Assembly (NCBI GenBank): GCA_024679645.1
Contig: JAIBCZ010000003.1
Span: forward strand, 1-40,071
Length of the DNA: 40,071 bases
Reading direction: 5' to 3'
Source of the DNA: Amphritea sp.
Lineage (GTDB): Bacteria; Pseudomonadota; Gammaproteobacteria; Pseudomonadales; Balneatricaceae
In this document: positions 18,634 to 27,676 of the stretch, piece after piece
How positions within the stretch are numbered: position 1 is the first letter of the stretch
Layout: each line of letters starts with the position of its first letter
The notes under the pieces: generated by a model
Database searches by the model: none
Told to the model about the DNA's origin: nothing
Seen by the model: the letters and a program-made list of their open reading frames with translations, nothing else
Translations under genes and position numbers: made by a program

Positions 18634-19402
18634 ACAGTATCAACTCCTTATTAAAATATTCTGTCAGATCCGTAGTCAGTTTCCTTGCACCGACGGATGG
18701 GGCACTCTCAGCTAAATAAGGGGCCACCAAAATTTTTTCGCACACCTTAATCCGGAAATGAACTTTCTTCGATGGCACATGATACCACCGATTTTCTTTG
18801 CTCAGCGTAGTCGGAACACATTCAATCAGCACCGGCGTTATATCTGCAGCAGCTCTGATTGCAACATTCGCGGCGCCACGTTTTAGGCTACTCGGTTGCT
18901 GTGGAGTTGTACGCGTTCCTTCTGGGAAGATAATCAGCGCATCACCTTTAGTAAAAGCCTCTGACGCTGCGGATATCACAAATTCGCTGCTTTCATTAAT
19001 AATATAACCTGCCGTCTTAATCGGCCCCCGGGTAAAAGGATTTCGTACCAGTCCCCCTTTTACAACGCAGTTGGCATTAGGCACTAACGAAATCAGGAAG
19101 ATGACATCGATCAAGGATGGATGATTAGCCAGAATCAACTTAGCCTGGCGTAACTTATCCACACCCTCCAGTTCATAACTCAAAACCCCAAGGAATTTCA
19201 TCATGCCGATATAAAAACGAAACGAATGATGAATAACGCCCTGCGCACGACGCTCCCGCTGTCGCTCAGTACCTGGCATAAGATAAAGTACCGGAACAGC
19301 AAATAGAGGCAGTAGGATACCGCCAAGACCAAAAACAAAAAAACTAAACGCAGTGGCAACCCAACGCCAGCCATGGTTTATGCGAGCTAGTAAACAGTTC
19401 AT
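18608..19402 (-). CDS. apeD: PlsC-type 1-acyl-glycerol-phosphate acyltransferase-like (ApeD)
   Basis: This 264-residue membrane-anchored acyltransferase has the motif NHPSLID (His94 and Asp99 of HX4D), a PNANCVVKGG segment and FPEGTRTT near residues 159-166. A hydrophobic anchor spans about residues 13-42. It probably transfers the polyene or a fatty acyl group to a lipid. The ATG at 19402 gives a 4-base overlap with the upstream gene, matching the operon's style; a GTG at 19420 is the alternative. Confidence 0.87.
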   Translation of the reverse strand: MNCLLARINHGWRWVATAFSFFVFGLGGILLPLFAVPVLYLMPGTERQRERRAQGVIHHSFRFYIGMMKFLGVLSYELEGVDKLRQAKLILANHPSLIDVIFLISLVPNANCVVKGGLVRNPFTRGPIKTAGYIINESSEFVISAASEAFTKGDALIIFPEGTRTTPQQPSSLKRGAANVAIRAAADITPVLIECVPTTLSKENRWYHVPSKKVHFRIKVCEKILVAPYLAESAPSVGARKLTTDLTEYFNKELILYERSAAGN

Positions 19403-20121
19403 TCTGGGGATATCCGCCACCGGCTACGGGTCAGGGAACTGCCGAAAACTACGCTGGACTCCAAACCATTGAGCAAGCGGAGCAAGGTCATAAAATCATC
19501 GCTCTGAGTCGGGTCACTACCTTGTCCATTGTCACTCTGCAATATAAAACCATCCCCCTCTTCCCGACTGAGAATCATCGCCACCGCGCATGGAAATGGT
19601 GTTGAATCACTATAGGCTTTATAGAGCTCAGGCAGAGGTAAGTCATAGATAACACAGAGAACCCGGGGCTGGTCCTGTAGTTGAGTCACCGCTTCGATAA
19701 GTGCATTGGGAATAAGGTTTTCCGTCGCCGCAATCGCAGTTACTTCACTGACATCTTTTCGAGCGATAGAAAGCAAGCCGCTCAGGGCATTATGCACAGC
19801 AAGGCTAAAACCGGTAGGCGACATCGGCTCACCTTCAGCAATACCTTCGAGTAAAGAAAGAGTCAGTGGCGTATCGCCATGGCGGGAAGCAAATACTCCG
19901 GGGATAGCATCGACGTCCTCAAGCAGAGGCAGAGCAGCACCCGCCGCACAACGTCCTAACTCAGTAAAGCGCCGCCTGAGCATAGGCGGAATCTGTTTCA
20001 GAGACGTTTTCCCCAGTTCCGGGGAAAGTTCCGATGGGTGCAGAAGCCATTCACGCCATGCCTGATGGTTTTCCAGTCCCGGGGCAAATGCATTCCATGA
20101 TTGCAATTTAAAACGAATCAA
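19399..20121 (-). CDS. apeC: Chain-length-factor-like ketosynthase (ApeC)
   Basis: This 240-residue protein is of the short ketosynthase-like family found only in APE-type clusters. It lacks the catalytic cysteine of a full KS, and in characterised systems it pairs with ApeO as the chain length factor. The sequence IRFKLQSWNAFAPGLENHQAW is the typical N-terminus. I chose a TTG at 20121 because GGAG lies eight bases before it and it gives the family length. An ATG at 20145 and a TTG at 20160 are open alternatives without a good ribosome binding site. It is the first gene of the operon. Confidence 0.85.
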   Translation of the reverse strand: MIRFKLQSWNAFAPGLENHQAWREWLLHPSELSPELGKTSLKQIPPMLRRRFTELGRCAAGAALPLLEDVDAIPGVFASRHGDTPLTLSLLEGIAEGEPMSPTGFSLAVHNALSGLLSIARKDVSEVTAIAATENLIPNALIEAVTQLQDQPRVLCVIYDLPLPELYKAYSDSTPFPCAVAMILSREEGDGFILQSDNGQGSDPTQSDDFMTLLRLLNGLESSVVFGSSLTRSRWRISPE

Positions 20122-20240
20122 GCGCTCAACTCCGACAACAATCATATGTAAAACATACAATCTTACGCATTAACGTATTATCCCTAATTTTCAGTGTGGA
20201 ATTCTACTCGTTAGGCTCTCTGATGCAAACCTAAAGATCA

Positions 20241-20269
20241 TTGAAGCGGCGCGTTTATCTCCCTATAAT
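20241..20269 (+). promoter_or_regulatory. Sigma-70 promoter for the divergent pair
   Basis: TTGAAG (20241-20246) is followed after 17 bases by a perfect TATAAT (20264-20269). It points rightward into the secreted protein and phosphopantetheinyl transferase genes. The opposite promoter for the APE operon must lie to the left in the same 190-base gap but is not clear to the eye. Confidence 0.75.
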
Positions 20270-20307
20270 CGGCACATTAAATGGACACTATCCACATGGA
20301 GTAAATC

Positions 20308-20748
20308 GTGAAATTATTGATCACTATTCTAACAACCACTCTACTGTTAGTTGCCCCTGAGGCTTTCAGTCGTGATTCAAAATTGATGTTTTCAATCCAG
20401 GATGCAATGCAATCAGCTGATTTTCAGGAACGTTTAGATCCGAATATTCGTTTATATTTCGGCACCCAAAATCATCCCAAAAAATCACAATCTCTCGGTA
20501 ATTTCACCACCAACAAGAAAACTAATGCATTTGGCAAAAGTGATGGCGAAGCATGCCGCTGGGTATTTCTGTCCGCGTTACTCACGTTGCAGGAAAGAGC
20601 AAAAACTGAGGGTGGCAATGCCGTCGTAAATATTATTAGTTATTACAAGAAAGAAAGAAACAGTAGTAACAGTGAGTTCGAATGCCATGCCGGCGCTATT
20701 ATAGCGGGTGTAGCACTGAACGGTGACGTAGTTAAACTTGCCCGCTAA
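20308..20748 (+). CDS. Secreted YbjQ-like protein at APE locus
   Basis: This is a 146-residue exported protein with a signal peptide (MKLLITILTTTLLLVAPEAFS). The mature part contains ERAKTEGGNAVVNIISYY, which resembles the GANAV signature of YbjQ-type heavy-metal-binding-like domains. Two cysteines (in EACRWVF and FECHAG) could form a disulfide. Small proteins of this kind, often labelled excinuclease-like in databases, occur beside APE clusters, so it is probably part of the pathway, but its role is unknown. It shares a promoter with the phosphopantetheinyl transferase gene, whose start overlaps its stop. Confidence 0.7.
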   Translation: MKLLITILTTTLLLVAPEAFSRDSKLMFSIQDAMQSADFQERLDPNIRLYFGTQNHPKKSQSLGNFTTNKKTNAFGKSDGEACRWVFLSALLTLQERAKTEGGNAVVNIISYYKKERNSSNSEFECHAGAIIAGVALNGDVVKLAR

Positions 20749-21421
20749 GGCAGAGCAACCATCGGTCCGGTTCTGGTACAGCCACACCGGATTAGCTAAC
20801 AGCCTAATTTATCAGAAATGGCTGTCGCTACTACCGCTTGCTCAACAAGACTACTATCAAGCCATTAAGCATTGTCGCAGACGTAAACAGTTTATCTCCA
20901 GCAGGCTACTAATATGCTCAGCCCTGAGCCAACTATTCAAAAAGCCCTTAAACTACTGGCAGATTGAAGAAAGGAATAACTCGACCCCGGTTATTCACAA
21001 CCTTCCCGAGCCTCACTTTCTCAGCCTGACTCACAGCCATAACATAGTCTGCTTTGCGCTGAGCAGTAAAAGAATCGGCATTGATGCTGAACTATTAAAT
21101 GGAGACAGAGACTTTCACGCAGCTGCAGAGTTCTTTATGAACACTGAGGAGCTTGATCGACTACCCGGGTCTGGCGATGCTTCAGGTCAATACTTTTATC
21201 GCCTCTGGTGCGCCAAAGAAGCTTTTTACAAAGCGCTTCCAATTGCTGATCAAGATAAAATAACCCTCGCCTCTCTTTCATATTCAGACCTGAAAGAAGG
21301 TAAAACAGAGTGGCAATTATTTAAGACTCAGATCGACAGTTATCAAATTGCAGTTGTCACACAAAAACCGAAAGAAACAGGTGAAATACTGCTGATCGAC
21401 ATAGATTTAGCCCGTATTTAA
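20738..21421 (+). CDS. 4'-Phosphopantetheinyl transferase (Sfp type)
   Basis: This 227-residue enzyme transfers phosphopantetheine from CoA to ACP serines. GIDAELL (Asp116 and Glu118 bind magnesium) and WCAKEAFYKAL (Glu161) are the family motifs, and SLTHSHN lies before them. The only plausible start is a TTG at 20738 inside the end of the preceding gene, so translation is probably coupled. It most likely primes the two APE carrier proteins encoded on the other strand. The product ends just before a convergent transporter gene. Confidence 0.9.
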   Translation: MPAKAEQPSVRFWYSHTGLANSLIYQKWLSLLPLAQQDYYQAIKHCRRRKQFISSRLLICSALSQLFKKPLNYWQIEERNNSTPVIHNLPEPHFLSLTHSHNIVCFALSSKRIGIDAELLNGDRDFHAAAEFFMNTEELDRLPGSGDASGQYFYRLWCAKEAFYKALPIADQDKITLASLSYSDLKEGKTEWQLFKTQIDSYQIAVVTQKPKETGEILLIDIDLARI

Positions 21422-21460
21422 AACAGATTAATCAACCACACTACTGGAATATTGTATGCT

Positions 21461-22747
21461 TTAACCAGTACGGTTAGCACTCTCTACATTAAGACGATCC
21501 CCATGCCAGGGAGCAACCTTGAGTAACAAAATCATCCCCGGTATCGCCAGCACTGCACAGATATAGAAGAACAAATTCCAGCCAACAGCATCAACAATAT
21601 ATCCGGTGATAGCATTAACAAAAGTACGCGGTAATGCAGCCAAAGCGGTAAACAAGGCAAATTGAGTGGCCGCAAAAGCAACACTGGTAGAGCGCGCAAT
21701 AAAGGCAGTAAAAGCGGCGGTACCTAATCCAACACCCAGATATTCAAGGCTGATAACAATCGCCAGCATCAGTTTGTCCGGGCCGGCTTCAGCGAGTAAA
21801 GCAAAACCGAGTATAGTAATCACTTGCACCACGCCAAAGATCCACAGGGCTCGGTTTATACCCAGTTTGATCATCCACAGACCCCCGAGAATACCACCGA
21901 CAACAGACGCCCAAAGTGCAGATGCTTTGGCGATGACGCCTATTTCTGTCAGGGTAAAACCCAGATCGATATAGAAAGGTGTCGACAGCGCCGTCGCCAT
22001 ATTATCCCCAAGCTTATAGAGGAACATAAAGCAGAGAATCTGCAGCGCCCCTGTCCAGCCAAGCCGGGTAATAAACTCATGGAAGGGTTCGACTATCGCC
22101 TCTTTCAAGGTTTTAGGCGCCCGGGGCTCAGTAACCGGTTCTTTTACCACCAGCGTCATCAGTATGCCGATCAGCATAAACGCGGCAATAATCATAAACA
22201 CGCTACTCCAGGGGAGGATATCCGCCAGAATCAAACCCAGGGCACCTGGAACCAGGCCGGAGATACGATAAGCCTGCACATGCACTGAGTTACCCCAACC
22301 CAACTCCTGATCCGGCAACAACTCCCGCCGATACGCATCCAGGACGATATCCTGACTGGCACTAAACAGCGCAACAGCGGTGGCCAGGTAGGCAATCGTC
22401 ATAATCGACATCGTTGGATCGAACAAACCTAAGCAGGCAATCGACCCCAGTAGAGCCAGCTGCATAATAAACATCCAGCCACGGCGACGCCCAAGAAACG
22501 GTGGGATGTAACGATCCATCAAAGGCGCCCACATAAACTTCCAGGTATAGGGGAAGGTAACGAGCGCAAACAAACCGATCTCTTTAAGCCCTACCCCTTC
22601 AGCACGCAGATAAGCAGGGAGCAACTGGAATAAGACATAGAGCGGCATACCCGAAGAGAAGCCGGTGAAGATACAAATTAACGTCCGCCGGTTAAGCACG
22701 GCATCTAACCAGTTTTGTTTAGTCTCAGGGGGATTAACCGTGTCCAC
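21461..22747 (-). CDS. AmpG-like MFS muropeptide permease
   Basis: This is a 428-residue major facilitator protein with about twelve to fourteen membrane helices and the AmpG hallmarks: GFSSGMPLYVLFQLLPAYLR near the start and GLFALVTFPYTWKFMWAPLMDRY. AmpG imports anhydro-muropeptides from the periplasm for cell wall recycling. The GTG at 22747 follows AAAGGA at good spacing; the longer TTG start at 22789 has no such site. The gene stands alone between convergent and divergent neighbours. Other transporters of the same clade exist, so substrate is inferred from the family. Confidence 0.85.
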   Translation of the reverse strand: MDTVNPPETKQNWLDAVLNRRTLICIFTGFSSGMPLYVLFQLLPAYLRAEGVGLKEIGLFALVTFPYTWKFMWAPLMDRYIPPFLGRRRGWMFIMQLALLGSIACLGLFDPTMSIMTIAYLATAVALFSASQDIVLDAYRRELLPDQELGWGNSVHVQAYRISGLVPGALGLILADILPWSSVFMIIAAFMLIGILMTLVVKEPVTEPRAPKTLKEAIVEPFHEFITRLGWTGALQILCFMFLYKLGDNMATALSTPFYIDLGFTLTEIGVIAKASALWASVVGGILGGLWMIKLGINRALWIFGVVQVITILGFALLAEAGPDKLMLAIVISLEYLGVGLGTAAFTAFIARSTSVAFAATQFALFTALAALPRTFVNAITGYIVDAVGWNLFFYICAVLAIPGMILLLKVAPWHGDRLNVESANRTG

Positions 22748-22841
22748 TATATATCCTTTGAGGGCAATGATTGGCTTATATCGGATCAAGCGTATAGGTT
22801 AAACAATAATGACAGCTGAACGCTGTCGTTATTAAGTATAA

Positions 22842-23324
22842 TTAATCACGGAAATTCGTGTATTGGAGGGGCAGTTCAAGATCAGCTTCACGTAACAGCG
22901 CCATAACCTGCTGAAGGTCATCACGTTTTTTTCCCGTCACCCGCACCTGTTCGCCCTGAACCTGGGATTGAACTTTCAGTTTGGCATCTTTGATCATTTT
23001 AACTATTTTCTTACTGAACGGCTGATCCAACCCCTGCTTCAGCGTCACAATCTGACGCGCACGCATATGCACGGTCTGCGCCTCACCGATCTCAAGACTT
23101 TTCGTATCAATCTTTCGGCCCACCAGCTTATTACGCAGAATATCCATCATCTGCTGCAACTGAAAATCTACCTCAGCCTGCAGCGTGATCACTTCACCCG
23201 CCAATTCAAAGGTCGCATCGACTTTATTAAAGTCGTAACGGGTACCCAGTTCACGGTTTGCCTGATCTACCGCGTTGTTGACTTCATGCAGATCCAGCTC
23301 TGAAACGATATCAAATGATGGCAT
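22842..23324 (-). CDS. yajQ: YajQ family nucleotide-binding protein
   Basis: This is a 160-residue protein of the YajQ (UPF0234) family, two ferredoxin-like domains that bind nucleotides. Some members bind cyclic di-GMP and act with a transcription factor. MPSFDIVSELDLHEVNNAVDQ and GKKRDDLQQVMALLR near the end are typical. It is divergent from the PanE-type gene, with a gap of about 120 bases. Whether this one senses cyclic di-GMP cannot be told. Confidence 0.93.
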   Translation of the reverse strand: MPSFDIVSELDLHEVNNAVDQANRELGTRYDFNKVDATFELAGEVITLQAEVDFQLQQMMDILRNKLVGRKIDTKSLEIGEAQTVHMRARQIVTLKQGLDQPFSKKIVKMIKDAKLKVQSQVQGEQVRVTGKKRDDLQQVMALLREADLELPLQYTNFRD

Positions 23325-23443
23325 CGAAATTACTCCTTAAAACAATCACCGCGCACCTGCGGCCTAATTCGTTTGATCCTGCCTATCATACCGCTATGAT
23401 GGACAGACACCTACCCCATTCAGTAAGAGTTTTGGAATCAATA

Positions 23444-24355
23444 ATGCAATGGCATATTTTAGGCGCAGGAGCGATTGGTCTGCTCTGGGCCGGCAAATTA
23501 CATAAGGCGGGTCATCAGGTCTGCCTGATTCTTCGAAATCAGGAAAAGCTGGTTCAATACCGTAAAAACGGACACTTTTCTGTCACTACTAACAAACAGA
23601 CAGAACACTTCGAAACAGCGGTAGAGCTCGCCGATAATACAACACCTATCCACCAGCTGCTGATCACCACAAAATCTTTTGCTGCAGTAGATGCCTTTAA
23701 CTCAATCCGCCACCGATTGGCCGATGATGCCCGCATTCTTTTATTGCATAACGGTATGGGACCACAACAGCAACTCGTCGATGACAATCCGGAATTAGAA
23801 ATATGGGCCGGCAGCACAACCGATGGCGCATACTTCAACGCTCCCTTTAACCTTATCCGCGCAGGCATCGGCGACACCCAGATCGGCAGGCTCTCAAAAC
23901 AGGGTAACGATCAGCTGTTTGAAGAGATAGCTGCTGTCGATGACAAGTTGACACTGACAACTGATATCAACTCTGTTTTATGGCGAAAGCTGGCTATCAA
24001 CTGCGCCATCAACCCGCTTACCGCGCTGTACAATTGCCGTAATGGCGATCTGATTAAGTATACCGATCGGCGGGCTGCAATGGCCCAAATCTGCAAAGAA
24101 GTAGACAGCGTAGCCGAAGCATCAGGCATCTTTCTTTTTGAGCGGAAGTTAATGGAACAGGCCTGGAATGTAGCAGAGCTGACCGGCAACAATCACTCAT
24201 CGATGCAGCAGGATGTTAGTCATAATCGAGCAACTGAGATTGAGACCATCACCGGTTTTTTCTGCAAGGTGGCAGAAAAAGTAGGCATTCCCGTACCCGC
24301 AAACCAACTCTTATTGGAGGCTATCCGTACGATTAATGAACCCGGTGACCGTTAA
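23444..24355 (+). CDS. panE: 2-Dehydropantoate 2-reductase (ketopantoate reductase)
   Basis: This 303-residue NADPH enzyme makes pantoate for coenzyme A. GAGAIG at residues 6-11 begins the Rossmann fold; TTKSFAAVDAF carries the lysine-bearing segment, and RKLAINCAINPLTALYNCRNGDL is the family signature in the C-terminal helical domain. The frame is open upstream to 23315, but the ATG at 23444 is the natural start and follows a GGA site. It could be another member of the ketopantoate reductase family with a different substrate. It is followed 51 bases later by the PPK2 gene on the same strand. Confidence 0.88.
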   Translation: MQWHILGAGAIGLLWAGKLHKAGHQVCLILRNQEKLVQYRKNGHFSVTTNKQTEHFETAVELADNTTPIHQLLITTKSFAAVDAFNSIRHRLADDARILLLHNGMGPQQQLVDDNPELEIWAGSTTDGAYFNAPFNLIRAGIGDTQIGRLSKQGNDQLFEEIAAVDDKLTLTTDINSVLWRKLAINCAINPLTALYNCRNGDLIKYTDRRAAMAQICKEVDSVAEASGIFLFERKLMEQAWNVAELTGNNHSSMQQDVSHNRATEIETITGFFCKVAEKVGIPVPANQLLLEAIRTINEPGDR

Positions 24356-24406
24356 ACCCCTATTCCGGCTAATCATTATTAACTAAAAACAGATAAGGAT
24401 ATGACA

Positions 24407-25264
24407 ATGACTAAAAAGAAATCGGAGATGAGCCCCTCGGAAAGGCGCAGATCATTAGGGCTGGGGGAAGATTACCCTTATGATGAGAAACTGTCCCGAA
24501 AAGCTTACGAGAAAGAGAAGCAACAGCTACAGATCGAACTGTTGAAAATGCAAAACTGGATCAAAGCAACGGGCCAGAAAGTTGTTATCATTTTTGAAGG
24601 GAGAGATGCCGCAGGTAAAGGCGGTGCTATACAGCGCTTCACCGAACACTTGAGCCCCCGGGGAGCTCGTATTGTCGCGTTGGATAAGCCATCCATTGTT
24701 GAGCAAGGACAGTGGTACTACCAGCGCTATATGGAACAACTCCCTAATGCTGGTGAAATGGTTCTGTTTGACCGTTCCTGGTATAACCGGGGCGGCGTAG
24801 AGCAGGTTATGGAGTTCTGTACAGAAGAGGAATATAAACTCTTCCTGAAACATACCCCCATGCTGGAACAGATTCTGGTAGAAAGTGGCGTCAAACTTTT
24901 CAAATTCTGGTTCTCGGTAAATCAGCGCGAGCAGTTCCGTCGTTTTAAGAAACGCAGTAAAGATCCGTTGAAACACTGGAAGCTCAGCCCTATGGACCTG
25001 GCTTCAGTCGAAAAATGGAAGGAATACACCAAAGCGAAAGAAGCGATGTACCATTACACCCATACCGAGTTCGCTCCCTGGACTACGATCATGTCCGATG
25101 ACAAAAAACGAGCCCGTTTGGAAACCATGAAGATAGTCCTTAACGCCCTGCCCTACGAGGATAAAAACAAAAAAATCAATCTTAAGCCTGATAGCTCAAT
25201 CGTTGCCGATGCTATGGACCGGCTTCCTCAGTTTGGCAAAAAACATATCCCTAAACTTGATTAA
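24407..25264 (+). CDS. ppk2: Polyphosphate kinase 2 (PPK2)
   Basis: This 285-residue kinase transfers phosphate between polyphosphate and nucleotides. The P-loop FEGRDAAGKGG and the Walker B/lid segment DRSWYNR are present, along with a C-terminal WKLSPMDLASVEKWKEYTKAKEAM helix typical of one-domain PPK2 proteins. Whether it favours GDP/ADP or AMP cannot be told from sequence alone. The ATG at 24407 is better than the one at 24401 because AAGGA ends only one base before the latter and seven before the former. Confidence 0.92.
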   Translation: MTKKKSEMSPSERRRSLGLGEDYPYDEKLSRKAYEKEKQQLQIELLKMQNWIKATGQKVVIIFEGRDAAGKGGAIQRFTEHLSPRGARIVALDKPSIVEQGQWYYQRYMEQLPNAGEMVLFDRSWYNRGGVEQVMEFCTEEEYKLFLKHTPMLEQILVESGVKLFKFWFSVNQREQFRRFKKRSKDPLKHWKLSPMDLASVEKWKEYTKAKEAMYHYTHTEFAPWTTIMSDDKKRARLETMKIVLNALPYEDKNKKINLKPDSSIVADAMDRLPQFGKKHIPKLD

Positions 25265-25365
25265 GCGCCAGACTAGCCCGGTCACCTATCCTGGATGACC
25301 CGAATTCATTAGAGGCTGATACATTTTCATTTGACCAGAGCGCTACTGCAACATAGAGTAGCGCC

Positions 25366-25570
25366 TCGTTCTACTGGTGCCCAAAGCTGATTCCACAGCC
25401 AGGGTTAATCGGGAAGACTGGTGCGCTCCTTAACAGAGCAAATCCAGCGCTGCCCCCGCAACGGTAAGTAACCGCAAAACTGACACACGCCACTGTTATG
25501 GGAAGGCGTCAGTTGATGTATAGATCAGCAAACGGCTGATCAGGTTACAAGCCCGGAGACCGGCCAGTAA
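25366..25570 (+). ncRNA. Cobalamin riboswitch
   Basis: The leader of the receptor gene contains the conserved pieces in order: GGTGCCC (25376-25382), GTTAATCGGGAA (25404-25415), GCTGCCCCCGCAACGG near 25449-25464, CACTG ... GGGAAGG (25490-25507), and the B12 box AGCCCGGAGACCGGCC (25550-25565). The distal end lies about 50 bases before the ATG, where it can control translation or termination. Adenosylcobalamin or a related form should switch the gene off. The exact ends are estimates. Confidence 0.95.
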
Positions 25571-25618
25571 TTAGTTCACTATTTAGGTGCACGGTGGGTG
25601 CGCTAAACAGGAAATACA

Positions 25619-27553
25619 ATGAAACATTCCAGTCTTTATCAGGCTGTGCTACTGGGCACTTCACTGATCTCTGCTGCTGCCGTAGCACAAGAAAACACCT
25701 TAAGCACCGTCGTCGTATCCGCTACCCGCTCAGAGCAGAGTGAAAACCTGGCGCCTGCGATGATCTCCGTAATCGATTCACAGCAGATCGCCCGTAGCAG
25801 CGCAAACACCCTGGCAGATCTGCTTCGCAGCAGTGGTATGGTTCAAATACGGGATACTCTGGGCGACGGTAACCGAGTATCAGTTTCGATGCGCGGCTTT
25901 GGCCAGAACACCAGCAGTAACGTCCTGATTCTTGTCGACGGACGACGCTTAAACAACCCTACTCTGGAAGCCCCCAGGCTCAGTAGCGTTGCGATCGAAG
26001 ATATCGAGCGGATCGAAATTACGCATGGCAGTGCCGGATCTCTTTATGGTGAACAGGCTGTTGGCGGTGTTATCAATATCATTACTAAAACATCAACAGA
26101 AACCCGTGGCAGCATCCAGTTCAGTGGCGGCAGCGATGATACCAATAGCCTACAGGCCAACATTAGTCACAGCTACGACAACGGTATCGGTATCCGCCTC
26201 AGCGGTAAGCACGCAGTCAGCGACGGTTATCGGGATAATAATGATTCTGAATTTGACACCTACACCGGTGAACTGAGCTATCAGCATAACAGCGGTGAAC
26301 TGTTTATCGAAAAACAAAAAATCAATGATGATCTGCGCTTGCCGGGCGCTCTTAATGACACAGAACTGGCAGAAGACCGGCGCCAGAGCTCTAAAGACGA
26401 TTTCAGTAACGGTACGACGGATATTCTCAGACTAGGTGTTGATCAAGTTCTGACAGACAATCTCAGCCTGCTAGGTGAATATAGTAAACGGGAATCCAAG
26501 AACTACGGTTACCTTAGTGGTAACTTTAATAATAACTCCACAGTCGAAAGCCTCACACCACGACTCAGTGGCGAATGGGACCTGAATAAGGGTACGCTAT
26601 ATTTAACTGGTGGTTTTGACCAAATCCAAAGCAACTATGAGAACTCCTGGGGTAGTAAATATCGACAAGACCTGCGAGCTTTCTACTTACAGACCATTAT
26701 CCCCCTAACCAGCAGCGTAGACCTGACCTTAGGCGCACGACATAGCCGGGTTGAAGATAAAAACTTAAGTAGCTTTACATCAAAAAGCCGAAATAACAAA
26801 GAAAGCGCGACAGTCAAAGAGATCGGGGTATCCTGGCAGTTGAATCAGCAACAGCGGCTATTTGTAAGACGTGATGAAAACTTCCGTTTTGCCAACTTAG
26901 ACGAGCATGGCTTTACTTTACCCTCTGTCGAATTCCTCAAACCACAGGAAGGCACATCATGGGAGATGGGCTGGCAGCGTCAGCTTGATAACTCCAACTT
27001 AACAACCAGCCTTTACCACCTGACATTAAAGAATGAGATTCTTTACGATGCGGAAATAGCTAATCCATTCGGTTTCGGGGGAAAAGGGGCTAATATTAAC
27101 CTTGATGACTCCCGGCGCCAGGGGGTCATCGTAGAATTTAGCCAGACCCTGACAGCGTCTCTACTTGCAGGTGCTACCTACACCTACACCGATGCAGTAC
27201 TGACTTCAGGAAGCTTCAAAGGAAACGCTGTGCCTTTCGTAGCAGAGCACACACTGAACCTGTTTACCGATTATCAGTTCAGCAGTCAGTGGAGCCTGTT
27301 TGTTGATGGCCAGTACACCAGCTCGCGTTATCAGGATGACGACAATACAAATGTACAGCGCCAAATCCCTGAGCTGTTCATTCTGAACACGGCGGTTAAC
27401 TACAAACGCGATAACTGGTTTGCAAGCTTTAAGGTAAATAACCTGAGCAACGAAAAATACGATGGCTACGCTATCTATTCAGCTTTCTCTGGTGCCAATC
27501 ACTACCCAGCTCCTGAGCGTAATCTGAGGCTGACCCTGGGCTATCGCTTCTAA
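25619..27553 (+). CDS. btuB: TonB-dependent cobalamin receptor BtuB
   Basis: This is a 644-residue outer-membrane receptor. A signal peptide (residues 1-23, cleaved after VAQ) is followed by the TonB-box-like stretch NTLSTVVVSATRSE. A plug domain comes next, with LILVDGRRLNNPTLE, IERIEITHGSAGSLYGEQAVGGVINIITK (residues 125-155), then a beta-barrel of about 480 residues ending in LTLGYRF with the C-terminal Phe. The cobalamin riboswitch directly upstream and the BtuF and adenosyltransferase genes nearby point to vitamin B12 or related corrinoids as substrate. An AGGAAA site precedes the ATG. Confidence 0.92.
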   Translation: MKHSSLYQAVLLGTSLISAAAVAQENTLSTVVVSATRSEQSENLAPAMISVIDSQQIARSSANTLADLLRSSGMVQIRDTLGDGNRVSVSMRGFGQNTSSNVLILVDGRRLNNPTLEAPRLSSVAIEDIERIEITHGSAGSLYGEQAVGGVINIITKTSTETRGSIQFSGGSDDTNSLQANISHSYDNGIGIRLSGKHAVSDGYRDNNDSEFDTYTGELSYQHNSGELFIEKQKINDDLRLPGALNDTELAEDRRQSSKDDFSNGTTDILRLGVDQVLTDNLSLLGEYSKRESKNYGYLSGNFNNNSTVESLTPRLSGEWDLNKGTLYLTGGFDQIQSNYENSWGSKYRQDLRAFYLQTIIPLTSSVDLTLGARHSRVEDKNLSSFTSKSRNNKESATVKEIGVSWQLNQQQRLFVRRDENFRFANLDEHGFTLPSVEFLKPQEGTSWEMGWQRQLDNSNLTTSLYHLTLKNEILYDAEIANPFGFGGKGANINLDDSRRQGVIVEFSQTLTASLLAGATYTYTDAVLTSGSFKGNAVPFVAEHTLNLFTDYQFSSQWSLFVDGQYTSSRYQDDDNTNVQRQIPELFILNTAVNYKRDNWFASFKVNNLSNEKYDGYAIYSAFSGANHYPAPERNLRLTLGYRF

Positions 27554-27581
27554 GCGACCCAGAGTCTAATTACTTCAGTGG

Positions 27582-27609
27582 AAAGGGGAGCAAAAAACGC
27601 TCCCCTTTT
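27582..27609 (+). terminator. Rho-independent terminator after btuB
   Basis: A 10-bp stem (27582-27591 with 27599-27608) encloses the loop AAAAAAC and is followed by a T tract. It ends the receptor transcript, so the adenosyltransferase gene 70 bases later probably has its own promoter. Confidence 0.88.
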
Positions 27610-27676
27610 TTATACTTATCGGATGAGCCACTGCATATACTAACATTTAGCATCCGACCTTCAGAAGGGGATCACT

